A DNA stretch of 9,474 bases from JBHJHK01 sp050330975 (GTDB lineage Bacteria; Pseudomonadota; Gammaproteobacteria; Competibacterales; Competibacteraceae): assembly GCA_050330975.1 (NCBI GenBank), contig JBHJHK010000181.1:1-9474 (forward strand). The letters run 5' to 3'. Positions 1 to 6,291 of the stretch are shown here, piece after piece; the stretch's first letter is position 1, and each line of letters begins with the position of its first letter. A model generated the notes under the pieces. It was given only the letters and a program-made list of their open reading frames with translations. It made no database searches and was not told the origin of the DNA. The translations under genes were made by a program, and so were the position numbers.

Positions 1-326
1 GGGCAAGGCCACCGCGTGTTCGGCTTGCGACGCACCCCCAGTGCCCTACCAGCCCCCATCACACCCCTGGCCGCCCCCCACACCCATCCCCCCCCCCGAG
101 AGCTTCCCGAAGGATTGGACGGAGTGTTCGACACCACCCCCGTGTGGTAGGCCGCTCGGTAGGCCGGCTCGGCGAAGCCATCGGCGGCGGTGGTGTAGAA
201 CACTCCGTCCAATCCTTCGGGAAGCTCTAGGGTGGTGGGATCGGTGAGGTCGGCGGCCAGGGGTGTGATGGGGGCTGGTAGGGCACGGGGGGTGCGTCGC
301 AAGCCGAACACGCGGTGGCCTTGCCC
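1..326. repeat. Imperfect inverted repeat (fold-back) at the window's left edge
   Basis: Base i pairs with base 327-i over the whole of 1-142 against 326-185, with no gaps. I count 10 mismatches (left-arm positions 40, 76, 77, 80, 85, 91, 94, 98, 130, 139). The spacer 143-184 is unique. The right arm keeps the reading frame of a recognisable SDR gene on the minus strand; the left arm is the degraded copy, and six of its ten differences change the base to C, giving a run of ten C at 88-97. A repeat arm ending exactly at base 1, with errors confined to the outer arm, is what a chimeric fold-back read at a contig end would give. A true inverted duplication is the alternative but would not predict this C-biased pattern. 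Confidence 0.9.
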
Positions 327-389
327 GGCCAAGGCCAATCCCAACCGGGTGCCCACATCGCCGCAACCGGCTATGAGAAATCGCGCCAT
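143..389 (-). CDS. NAD(P)-binding SDR/epimerase-like protein, 5' part only (3' end lost)
   Basis: The frame starts at the ATG at 389-387 and begins MARFLIAGCGDVGTRLGLAL. This has the beta-strand and glycine motif GCGDVG (residues 8-13) of a Rossmann nucleotide-binding fold. It continues with a basic patch after the second strand (GLRRTPR) and a segment VFYTTAADG, then AYRAAY near residue 80. This is the layout of small YeeZ-like NAD-dependent epimerase/dehydratase proteins, usually about 280-300 residues, so roughly the first quarter is present. Beyond about base 143 the frame stays open to base 1, but it then reads the inverted copy of its own sequence, so that part is not real protein. The gene is divergent from the L,D-transpeptidase gene across about 100 bp. 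The substrate is unknown. Family assignment is fairly safe; the exact 3' boundary of authentic sequence is inferred. Confidence 0.72.
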
Positions 390-492
390 GGAGTCCTCGA
401 CAGGGTCTCATCAAAGGGGAAAAACCGTATATTGACCCCAGAGCATAACACGCCGGTCATTGGTCCGGCAGCACAGCACGAGGGGATGAACA

Positions 493-1455
493 GTGACGAA
501 ACAGGTGACGACTAAACGGCCACGGGGAAAAACGTGGCTAGCGTGGCTAGTGGGGAGTGTGGGGGGGGTTGTGGGTATCGCCCTGACCCCCCTGGGGTTG
601 GCCGCCAGTTACCCCCTACCCCCCTTGGGAGTCGATGTGGTCGGCCAGGTGCAAGTGGTGACGGCAAGGGCCCATGAGACTCTGTTGGACATCGCCCGCC
701 GCCACAACCTCGGACACGATGAGATCATCCAGGCCAACCCTGGCGTCGACCGCTGGTTGCCGGGGGCGGGGGCGAAGGTGGTGTTGCCCACCCGCTATGT
801 GCTGCCCACCACCGAGCGCAAGGGCATCGTCCTCAATTTGCCCGAGATGCGGCTTTACTACTACCCCGAGCCTTTGCCGGGCCAGACCCCCGTGGTGGTG
901 ACCCACCCGGTGAGCATCGGCCGGGCCGACTGGCGCACGCCCCTGGGGCAGACCAGGATCACCGCCAAACAAAAAAATCCCCCCTGGTATCCCCCGGCAT
1001 CCATCAAGGCCGAACACGCCGCAGCGGGGGATCCCCTCCCGGATCGGGTGCCCCCGGGGCCCGATAATCCCCTGGGGGACCACGCCCTGCGCCTGGGGCT
1101 TCCCAGCTACTTGATCCACGGCACCAATCGCCCCTTTGGCATCGGCATGCGGGTGACCCACGGCTGCATTCGCATGTATCCCGAGGACATCGCCGCCCTG
1201 TTTGACCGCATCCCCGTGGGTACCCCGGTGACCATCGTCAACCAGCCCGTCAAGGTGGGGAGCTATCTAGGTCAACCCTTTGTGGAGATTCATACCCCCC
1301 TAGACGAAGAGGGGCTCGACGACCCCATCACCCTCCAAGATGTGGTGGCCGCCCTCAAAGCCCAGGGGTTTGGCCCCGACGACCCCATCGATTTGGATAT
1401 TCTCATGGACCTCATGGACCGGGCCAACGGCATCGCGGCCCCCCTGGCCTCCTAG
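493..1455 (+). CDS. L,D-transpeptidase, ErfK/YbiS type (LysM + YkuD), periplasmic
   Basis: A 320-residue enzyme of the ErfK/YbiS/YcfS/YnhG group, which in enterobacteria forms peptidoglycan cross-links or attaches Braun lipoprotein to peptidoglycan; which reaction applies here is not decidable. Residues 1-14 are basic, and 15-38 form a hydrophobic signal peptide or anchor. The mature part opens with YPLPPLG, as in ErfK. Residues about 55-100 are LysM-like (ETLLDIARRHNL, ANPGVDRWLP). The YkuD catalytic domain spans about 110-250, with KGIVLNLPEMRLYYYP, the segment GPDNPLG, His209 in IHGTN, and the active-site motif THGCIRM (222-228) with nucleophile Cys225. A C-terminal tail of about 65 residues follows. 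The GTG start is chosen because AGGGG at 481-485 sits 7 nt upstream; the nearby ATG at 486 is out of frame and stops within 10 codons. Length and architecture are normal for the family. A G8 run (561-568) lies in the signal-peptide coding part. Confidence 0.93.
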   Translation: MTKQVTTKRPRGKTWLAWLVGSVGGVVGIALTPLGLAASYPLPPLGVDVVGQVQVVTARAHETLLDIARRHNLGHDEIIQANPGVDRWLPGAGAKVVLPTRYVLPTTERKGIVLNLPEMRLYYYPEPLPGQTPVVVTHPVSIGRADWRTPLGQTRITAKQKNPPWYPPASIKAEHAAAGDPLPDRVPPGPDNPLGDHALRLGLPSYLIHGTNRPFGIGMRVTHGCIRMYPEDIAALFDRIPVGTPVTIVNQPVKVGSYLGQPFVEIHTPLDEEGLDDPITLQDVVAALKAQGFGPDDPIDLDILMDLMDRANGIAAPLAS

Positions 1456-1459
1456 GGGG
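1440..1459 (+). terminator. Weak hairpin across the transpeptidase stop codon
   Basis: CCCCCT (1440-1445) and AGGGGG (1454-1459) form a perfect 6-bp stem with an 8-nt loop; the TAG stop (1453-1455) overlaps the base of the 3' arm. No T tract follows directly; T-rich sequence begins only about 15-30 nt downstream (1473 on). It could assist termination but is not a canonical intrinsic terminator. Confidence 0.3.
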
Positions 1460-1713
1460 TGGGTTACAACCATATATTTTGTGCTCAATATTTTTTCTTT
1501 TCGCGCCAAATATTTTTGACTACAATGGATTGGCCAGCCACTGGGGCCGATCTGTCGGCCATGGTTCTCCTTCGAAAAAGCAGGTTTGCCGGCTATTTAT
1601 CGCGAATTAGCGCCTGATCGCCCTGGTGACGCCACGGTTTTCGGTGGCAAAATGCCCTGAAGGCCATTGCCATTTGCTTTGTGTCGTTTGTAGTAGGCAC
1701 CGAGAAGCTTCCC
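1456..1713 (+). promoter_or_regulatory. 258-bp intergenic region upstream of asnB with an AT-rich block
   Basis: No gene is seen here. Bases about 1468-1530 are strikingly AT-rich for this genome, with TATATTTT, AATATTTTTT and AAATATTTTTG tracts, and this is the likely promoter zone for asnB. The best -10-like hexamer is TACAAT at 1521-1526 (one mismatch to TATAAT), but no good -35 lies 16-18 bp upstream (TTTTCG at 1498-1503). TTGACT (1515-1520) abuts it and cannot serve. A perfect hairpin GGCCGA-TCTG-TCGGCC lies at 1545-1560, and a weaker 5-bp stem GCCAC/GTGGC at 1631-1648. If transcription starts near 1530, the leader would be about 180 nt and would contain both stems. No known riboswitch is recognised. 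Confidence 0.4.
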
Positions 1714-3210
1714 ATGTGTGGTATCGTCGCCCTGTGGGGCGAACGGAATTTACCCCTGGTTCGAGAAATGACCCAGCGATTGGCCCACCGCGGCCCCGAC
1801 GGCCAAGCCTGTCACCTCCATCCCCACCAGCCCACCGTGTTGGGCCACACCCGCCTGGCCATCATCGACCCCGAAGGCGGGGACCAGCCCCTGGTGGCCC
1901 CTGCGGGCGACCACAGCCTGGTGGCCAACGGCGAAATCTACAACTACCGACAACTGCGAAATAACTTCGCACGCGAGGCCTTTCGCACCCAAAGCGACTC
2001 CGAAGTCATCCTCCATCTGTTTGATCGCCATCGGCAAGACCCGGCCGAGGCCGTGGCCCGGCTCGATGGGATGTTCGCCTTTGTGCTCCAAGACGGCGAT
2101 GAGGTCCTCGCCGCCCGGGATCCCTTGGGGATTAAGCCTTTGTACCTGGGCCGCCGGGGTCAGGGGCTGGCCTTTGCTTCGGAGGTCAAGGCATTGGTGG
2201 GGTTGGCAGAGGACATCCAGGAGTTTCCCCCCGGGGCCTGGTTTCACAGCCAGCGGGGCTTTAGTCGCTACTACACCTTGCCCCAGGCCGGTCCGGCCAC
2301 GGTGGGCTTTGAAGCCGATGTCGAACGCTGGACGGGGCTGTTGCGCAGCCAGCTGGAGCGTTCGGTGGCCAAGTGGATGATCAGCGATGTGCCCGTGGGG
2401 GCGTTTTTGTCCGGGGGGTTGGACTCCAGCATCATCGCCGCCCTGGCCAAACGCCACACCGATGAGCTCCATACCTTTGCCGTGGGTGCGGTCGGCAGTA
2501 GCGATCTCCTGGCGGCCCGGCGGGTTGCCCATCACCTCCAAAGCCGCCATCACGAGTACGTATTCGACGCCGACGACGTGGTGGCCGCCCTGCCCGAGGT
2601 GTTGTACTACCTGGAATCCGACGACGTCGACTTGGTGTCCAGCGCCTTGCCGTGCTATTTCGTATCGCGTTTGGCTTGCCAACAGGTCAAGGTGGCCCTC
2701 ACTGGCGAAGGCGCTGATGAGTTGTTCGCCGGCTACGCTTATTATCGCCAGTACCGCGATCCCACCAGCTTGGGGAGGGAACTGAGCCGCTCGTTGACCA
2801 CCATGCACAACATCAACCTCCAGCGGGTCGATCGGATCACCATGGCCCATGGCCTAGAGGGTCGAGTGCCGTTTCTCGACGGCGATTTGATTGCCCTGGC
2901 CCAGGCCATGCCCGCCGACTTGAAGCTGTACCGAAACGGGGCCGGCCAGGCGGTGGAGAAGTGGATCTTGCGCAAGGCGGTGGAGGATTTGCTGCCCGCT
3001 GAGATCGTCTGGCGGGATAAGGCCCAGTTTGACGAGGGCAGTGGTATGTTGGAGGTGGTGGCCGAGGCCCTGGGCCGGTTTGGGGTGGATGCCCGGGACA
3101 AAGCCGCCGTCAACGCCCTCTATCGCAAGCTCCTCGCCGAGCGCTACCGCGACCCCGCCCCCATCCTCGCCACCCGGGGGGTATGGACTTCCAATCGAGT
3201 GGCCGCCTAG
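1714..3210 (+). CDS. asnB: Asparagine synthetase (glutamine-hydrolysing)
   Basis: This 498-residue cytosolic enzyme makes asparagine from aspartate, ATP and glutamine. The N-terminal class II glutaminase domain (1 to about 195) starts with MCGIVALWG. Cys2 becomes the N-terminal nucleophile after Met removal, which fixes the start at the ATG at 1714; the in-frame GTG at 1681 would bury it. Further glutaminase residues are Arg47 in HTRL, NGEIYN (72-77), SDSE (94-97) and RDPLGIKPLY (135-144). The synthetase domain has the ATP-pyrophosphatase loop SGGLDSS (233-239), the segment FAVGAVGSSDLLAA, GEGADELFAGY (331-341) and GRVPFLD (383-389), all in the order seen in E. coli AsnB. The C-terminus is about 55 residues shorter than the 554-residue E. 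coli enzyme, as in other short bacterial forms. The Shine-Dalgarno is weak (GAGAAG, 1702-1707). It appears monocistronic: the flanking genes are 258 bp away (upstream) and convergent (downstream). All catalytic motifs are intact. Confidence 0.95.
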   Translation: MCGIVALWGERNLPLVREMTQRLAHRGPDGQACHLHPHQPTVLGHTRLAIIDPEGGDQPLVAPAGDHSLVANGEIYNYRQLRNNFAREAFRTQSDSEVILHLFDRHRQDPAEAVARLDGMFAFVLQDGDEVLAARDPLGIKPLYLGRRGQGLAFASEVKALVGLAEDIQEFPPGAWFHSQRGFSRYYTLPQAGPATVGFEADVERWTGLLRSQLERSVAKWMISDVPVGAFLSGGLDSSIIAALAKRHTDELHTFAVGAVGSSDLLAARRVAHHLQSRHHEYVFDADDVVAALPEVLYYLESDDVDLVSSALPCYFVSRLACQQVKVALTGEGADELFAGYAYYRQYRDPTSLGRELSRSLTTMHNINLQRVDRITMAHGLEGRVPFLDGDLIALAQAMPADLKLYRNGAGQAVEKWILRKAVEDLLPAEIVWRDKAQFDEGSGMLEVVAEALGRFGVDARDKAAVNALYRKLLAERYRDPAPILATRGVWTSNRVAA

Positions 3211-3216
3211 GGCGGC
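3202..3216 (+). terminator. Stop-codon hairpin at the end of asnB
   Basis: GCCGCC (3202-3207) and GGCGGC (3211-3216) form a perfect 6-bp stem whose 3-nt loop is the TAG stop codon itself. There is no U tract, so the termination function is doubtful. The rest of the convergent spacer to 3326 holds another inverted repeat, GGGCTTG (3251-3257) with CAAGCCC (3293-3299), enclosing the palindrome GCCAGCTGGC (3276-3285). Either or both may end transcription of asnB and of the converging usp gene. No coding potential is seen in the spacer. Confidence 0.3.
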
Positions 3217-3326
3217 GGCTGGTTTACCTCTTGATCTGGATAAATGAGATGGGCTTGCCGTGCCCAGGTGAGCGCGCCAGCTGGCCTTGCCACAAGCCCC
3301 CGGCCTTCAGATCGACAGGGCTCACC

Positions 3327-4196
3327 CTAGCTACTGGCAAAGTGGCGAGCCACCAACACATCGAAGGTCGCCGAACGCAGCACCTCCTGGGCCACACTGC
3401 CGAGCAAAAACTTGGCAATTCCCGTGCGGCCATGGGTTCCGACGACCAGTAAATCCGCCGAGATCTCCCGGGCAGCTTCATGGATGACGTGGGCGGTGGA
3501 TGAATCATTGTGCTTCACCAGCCGCTGGATGGGCTTGAAGTGAGCCTCGGCCAGGAACCCATCGAGGGCGAGCAAGGCCCGCTGCTGTTCCTCCTCGAGA
3601 TAATCTTGCAGGTGTTCATCGCCCACCGCACTGCGCTTCATGACGCTGGTTTCGCTGGCGTCGAAGACGTGCACCACCGAAATGGCCATGAGCTGTTCCA
3701 GCCCAAGGTGTTGGATCACCCCCAGGGTATCTCTAGAACACTGGGAGAAATCCACCGCCACCAGGGCTTGCCGATAGGGACCCGACGCCACGCCGTTGGC
3801 CATCAAGATGGGCCGGCGACTCGTGCGCACCGCGCGCTCGGCGGTGGTGCCGACAAATACATCCTTGAGGGCCTGGCGACGATGGGGACCAATCAACACC
3901 AGGTCGGCGGCGGCGGCCTACCCGGCCCGGGCGATGCCCTCAAAGGGATCCCCCTCGACCAGTTGACCGTCGCACACCAAGCCATCCGATTGCTGGAGGG
4001 TTTGGACAAATTCGTTGAGAAGGTCGGCGGCCGCCGCCCTTTCCGCCGCGACGATGCGCTTGGGCTGATCGTCGTCGTTGACATGAACGAGGGACAACTT
4101 CGCCCCTAGGGCCTTGGCCAAGAGCGTCCCACGACGCAGGGCTCGCTCCGAGCGGGTCGAGAAATCCGTCGCCACGAGGATTCGCTTAGGGTTCAT
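3327..4196 (-). pseudogene. Tandem universal stress protein (UspE-like), interrupted by in-frame TAG
   Basis: One reading frame of 290 codons encodes two Usp domains but has an amber codon at 3920-3918 (codon 93). Both sides are in the same frame, and homology runs straight through the stop: GDPFEGIARAG before it and AAAADLVLIGPHRR after it make one continuous Usp segment. Domain 1 starts MNPKRILVATDFS and its nucleotide-loop region is GPHR...GT (103-117), where Arg replaces the second Gly. Domain 2 starts near YRQALVAVDFS and has the intact ATP motif G-2X-G-9X-G-S (GTHG at 253-256, GS at 266-267). UspE-type proteins are cytosolic two-domain stress proteins of about 300 residues, so the length fits. 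The start is taken at ATG 4196-4194 behind a GAGG-containing site; the in-frame GTG at 4220 is less likely. If the stop is real, the product is a 92-residue truncated domain 1; restart at GTG 3899 has no visible ribosome site. A single base change or error (for example from CAG) explains it. Two neighbouring genes end in TAG, so code reassignment is unlikely. Confidence 0.85.
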
Positions 4197-4522
4197 CCGC
4201 GCCTCATCGCCAGCTATCACAGCACCCCCTAACTTCCCCAGTCGATCCCCAGGGTAACCCCGGAAACCCCCTGACGAAGGGTTCTGAGAAGTGATACATC
4301 TACAATAGTCTATGCCTCTTCACATATCGATCAATTAAACTATATGATGGCGCCGGAAACCACTGGTATTCCCAAGGTTATTGTCCTCTGTGGCGATCAT
4401 TTGTCTCTGCAAGGGCCGCCCACTGTCGTCTTGCCCGTTCTACCTGGGGTTTGGCGCGGAGGCAAAGCGCCTGGGGCAATTAGCTCGTTAACCCACCGGA
4501 TCTCGAACAAGGAGGGCCCCGC
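4197..4522. promoter_or_regulatory. Divergent intergenic region between the usp gene and the antiporter-ATPase unit
   Basis: No convincing gene lies in these 326 bp. Bases about 4288-4346 are AT-rich compared with the surroundings and are the likely place for divergent promoters. For the + strand, TTCACA (4319-4324) with a 16-bp spacer precedes TATATG (4341-4346). For the minus strand, TTGATC (complement of 4329-4334) with a 16-bp spacer precedes TAGACT (complement of 4307-4312). Each hexamer matches about four of the six consensus positions, so these are weak candidates. The + strand transcript would have a leader of roughly 170 nt before the antiporter start. A small stem GGCGC (4453-4457)/GCGCC (4467-4471) lies in it. 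An open frame from ATG 4344 to 4538 has no ribosome site and no recognisable product. Confidence 0.4.
4509..4516 (+). promoter_or_regulatory. Strong Shine-Dalgarno deciding the TTG start of the antiporter
   Basis: AAGGAGGG lies 6 nt before TTG 4523-4525. This is close to the ideal anti-16S match and spacing. It supports the rare TTG codon as the real start, with the hydrophobic N-terminus VDLLIAHSAFGEVAILL following directly. Confidence 0.8.
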
Positions 4523-6250
4523 TTGGTCGACTTATTAATTGCTCACTCGGCTTTTGGGGAGGTGGCGATCCTGCTGGTGATGGCGGCGGCGATCGGCTTC
4601 CTCGGCACTGTCTTGCGCCAGCCCCTCATCGTCGGCTTCATCGCCGTTGGGCTGATCGCCGGTCCCGCTGCCCTGGACGTGGTGCGATCCGACGCCAAGA
4701 TCGACCTGTTATCCCAACTGGGCATTGCCCTGCTATTATTTCTCGTCGGCATTAAACTCGACGTCAAGCTGATCCGCTCTTTGGGAGGGGTCGCCCTGTT
4801 GACGGGGCTGGGACAGGTCGCCTTCACGTCGCTGTTCGGCTATCTCATCGGCTTGGCCCTGGGACTGACCCACGTCACGAGTCTCTACGTGGCGGTCGCC
4901 TTGACGTTCTCCTCCACCATCATCATCGTGAAGCTCCTCTCGGACAAACGGGAGATCGACTCTCTCCACGGTCAGATCGCCCTGGGATTTCTCATCGTCC
5001 AGGACCTCGTGGTGGTGCTGGCGATGATCGTCCTCTCGGCCATTGGCATCGGCGCCGGCGATGGCCAGGAGGGAATCGGCGGTGTCTTGACGGCCCTGGC
5101 CTCGGGGTTGGCGATGATTGCCATGGTCATCGTGTTCGTGCGCTACCTCGCCAATCCCCTGACCGAGCGCTTGGCGCGGGCGCCAGAGCTGCTGGTGATC
5201 TTTGCCATCGCCCAGGCCGCCATCTTTGCCGCCCTCGGCGACTTCGTCGGGCTCGGCAAAGAGGTGGGCGGCCTGATGGCCGGTATCTCCCTGGCCTCAA
5301 CCCCCTATCGCGAGACCATCGCCGCGCGCCTGGCACCCCTGCGGGATTTTTTGCTGTTGTTTTTCTTTATCGCCCTGGGTGCCACCCTGGACCTCTCCCT
5401 CCTGGGTACCCATGTCGTGGGGGCGATCGTGTTCTCCCTGTTTGTCTTGCTGGGCAATCCTCTGATCGTCCTGGCCATCATGGGTGCCTTGGGCTACCGC
5501 AAGCGCACGGGATTCCTCGCCGGCCTGACCGTCGCCCAGATCAGCGAGTTCTCCCTCATTTTCGTGGCCATGGGGTTTTCCCTGGGCCATGTGACCGAGG
5601 ACGCCCTGGGGTTGGTGACGATGGTGGGCCTCACCACCATCGCCGCCTCCACCTACATGATCACCTACTCACACCAACTCTATGGCGTTTTCCAACCGTT
5701 CCTCGGGATTTTTGAGCGCAAGGGTACACCCCGGGAGCCGGGGGAGCTCGAAGCACACGGCGGCGGCAGTTACACCGCGGTCATCTTTGGGCTGGGTCGT
5801 TTTGGCACGGCCATCGGTATGCGAATGCAAAAGCGCGGCCATCGCGTGTTGGGGGTGGACTTCAATCCCTTTGCCGTACGTCGCTGGCGGGAACTCGGCC
5901 TCGAGGCGGAATTTGGCGACGCCACCGACCCGGAACTCATGGCCGAGTTGCCCCTCCGCAGCAGTGCCTGGATCGTCTCGACCGTTCCGATCCATCCGAC
6001 GGGTCTCAGTCATGAAGATGCCCGAACAACCCTCATCCAGCTCACCCGGTCCGTCGGCTTCCAGGGGCGCATCGCTGTGACCTCCCACAGCGCCCGGGAC
6101 ACCGCAGATTTGCTCGGCGCAGGCGCCAACATCGTCCTAGAGCCGTTTCAAGACGCCGCGGATCGCGCCATTGAGATCCTCTGTGGCAGTCCCCAACGGG
6201 AGCGGTGGGAAATTCCCACGCTGCAAACCGAGGAGCGTCAAGCTTCTTGA
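4523..6250 (+). CDS. CPA2-family cation:proton antiporter with C-terminal RCK (TrkA-N) domain
   Basis: A 575-residue inner-membrane protein of the KefB/KefC/YbaL group, which exchanges K+ (or Na+) for H+. Residues 1 to about 392 are a bundle of roughly 12-13 hydrophobic helices. Family marks include FLVGIKLD (73-80), TFSSTIIIVKLLS (128-140), the ion-site pair Gln160-Asp161 in IVQDLVVV, the segment FFFIALGATLDL (280-291) and AQISEFSLIF (338-347), which corresponds to the AQGGEF region of KefC. A linker with charged residues leads to a Rossmann domain from about 417 to 555, with GLGRFG (423-428) and Asp446 closing the second strand, then GDATDPE (465-471), as in nucleotide-sensing RCK domains. 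No TrkA-C domain follows. The Gln-Asp pair is typical of K+/H+ exchange in this superfamily, but the ion is an inference. The TTG start is chosen because of AAGGAGGG 6 nt upstream. The ATPase gene begins 41 bp downstream, so the two are probably cotranscribed; NAD(H) or another nucleotide probably gates the transporter. Confidence 0.92.
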   Translation: MVDLLIAHSAFGEVAILLVMAAAIGFLGTVLRQPLIVGFIAVGLIAGPAALDVVRSDAKIDLLSQLGIALLLFLVGIKLDVKLIRSLGGVALLTGLGQVAFTSLFGYLIGLALGLTHVTSLYVAVALTFSSTIIIVKLLSDKREIDSLHGQIALGFLIVQDLVVVLAMIVLSAIGIGAGDGQEGIGGVLTALASGLAMIAMVIVFVRYLANPLTERLARAPELLVIFAIAQAAIFAALGDFVGLGKEVGGLMAGISLASTPYRETIAARLAPLRDFLLLFFFIALGATLDLSLLGTHVVGAIVFSLFVLLGNPLIVLAIMGALGYRKRTGFLAGLTVAQISEFSLIFVAMGFSLGHVTEDALGLVTMVGLTTIAASTYMITYSHQLYGVFQPFLGIFERKGTPREPGELEAHGGGSYTAVIFGLGRFGTAIGMRMQKRGHRVLGVDFNPFAVRRWRELGLEAEFGDATDPELMAELPLRSSAWIVSTVPIHPTGLSHEDARTTLIQLTRSVGFQGRIAVTSHSARDTADLLGAGANIVLEPFQDAADRAIEILCGSPQRERWEIPTLQTEERQAS

Positions 6251-6291
6251 TGTAGTCTCAACGCACAGGCTCAACGGCGTGGAGTTTGACG

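Noticed and set aside
46..414. 122-codon minus-strand frame at the left end
   Set aside because: It is out of frame with the Rossmann-motif SDR start at 389 and runs through the fold-back copy.
420..470. TTGACC at 432-437 as a -35 box for the transpeptidase
   Set aside because: The hexamer 17 bp downstream (GGTCAT) is a poor -10, and no better alternative is seen, so no promoter is called.
1681..1713. N-terminal extension of AsnB from GTG 1681
   Set aside because: It would place 11 residues before the Met-Cys pair and block the N-terminal Cys nucleophile required for glutaminase activity.
1750..2850. 366-codon minus-strand frame opposite asnB
   Set aside because: It is antisense to all the conserved asparagine synthetase motifs, has no recognisable fold and is explained by codon bias.
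3918..3920. TAG reassigned to an amino acid in this organism
   Set aside because: The transpeptidase and asnB genes both end in TAG at the expected protein ends, as does the usp gene itself at 3327.
3510..4109. 199-codon plus-strand frame opposite the usp gene
   Set aside because: The Usp motifs on the minus strand, including those on both sides of the amber codon, show which strand codes; this frame is its shadow.
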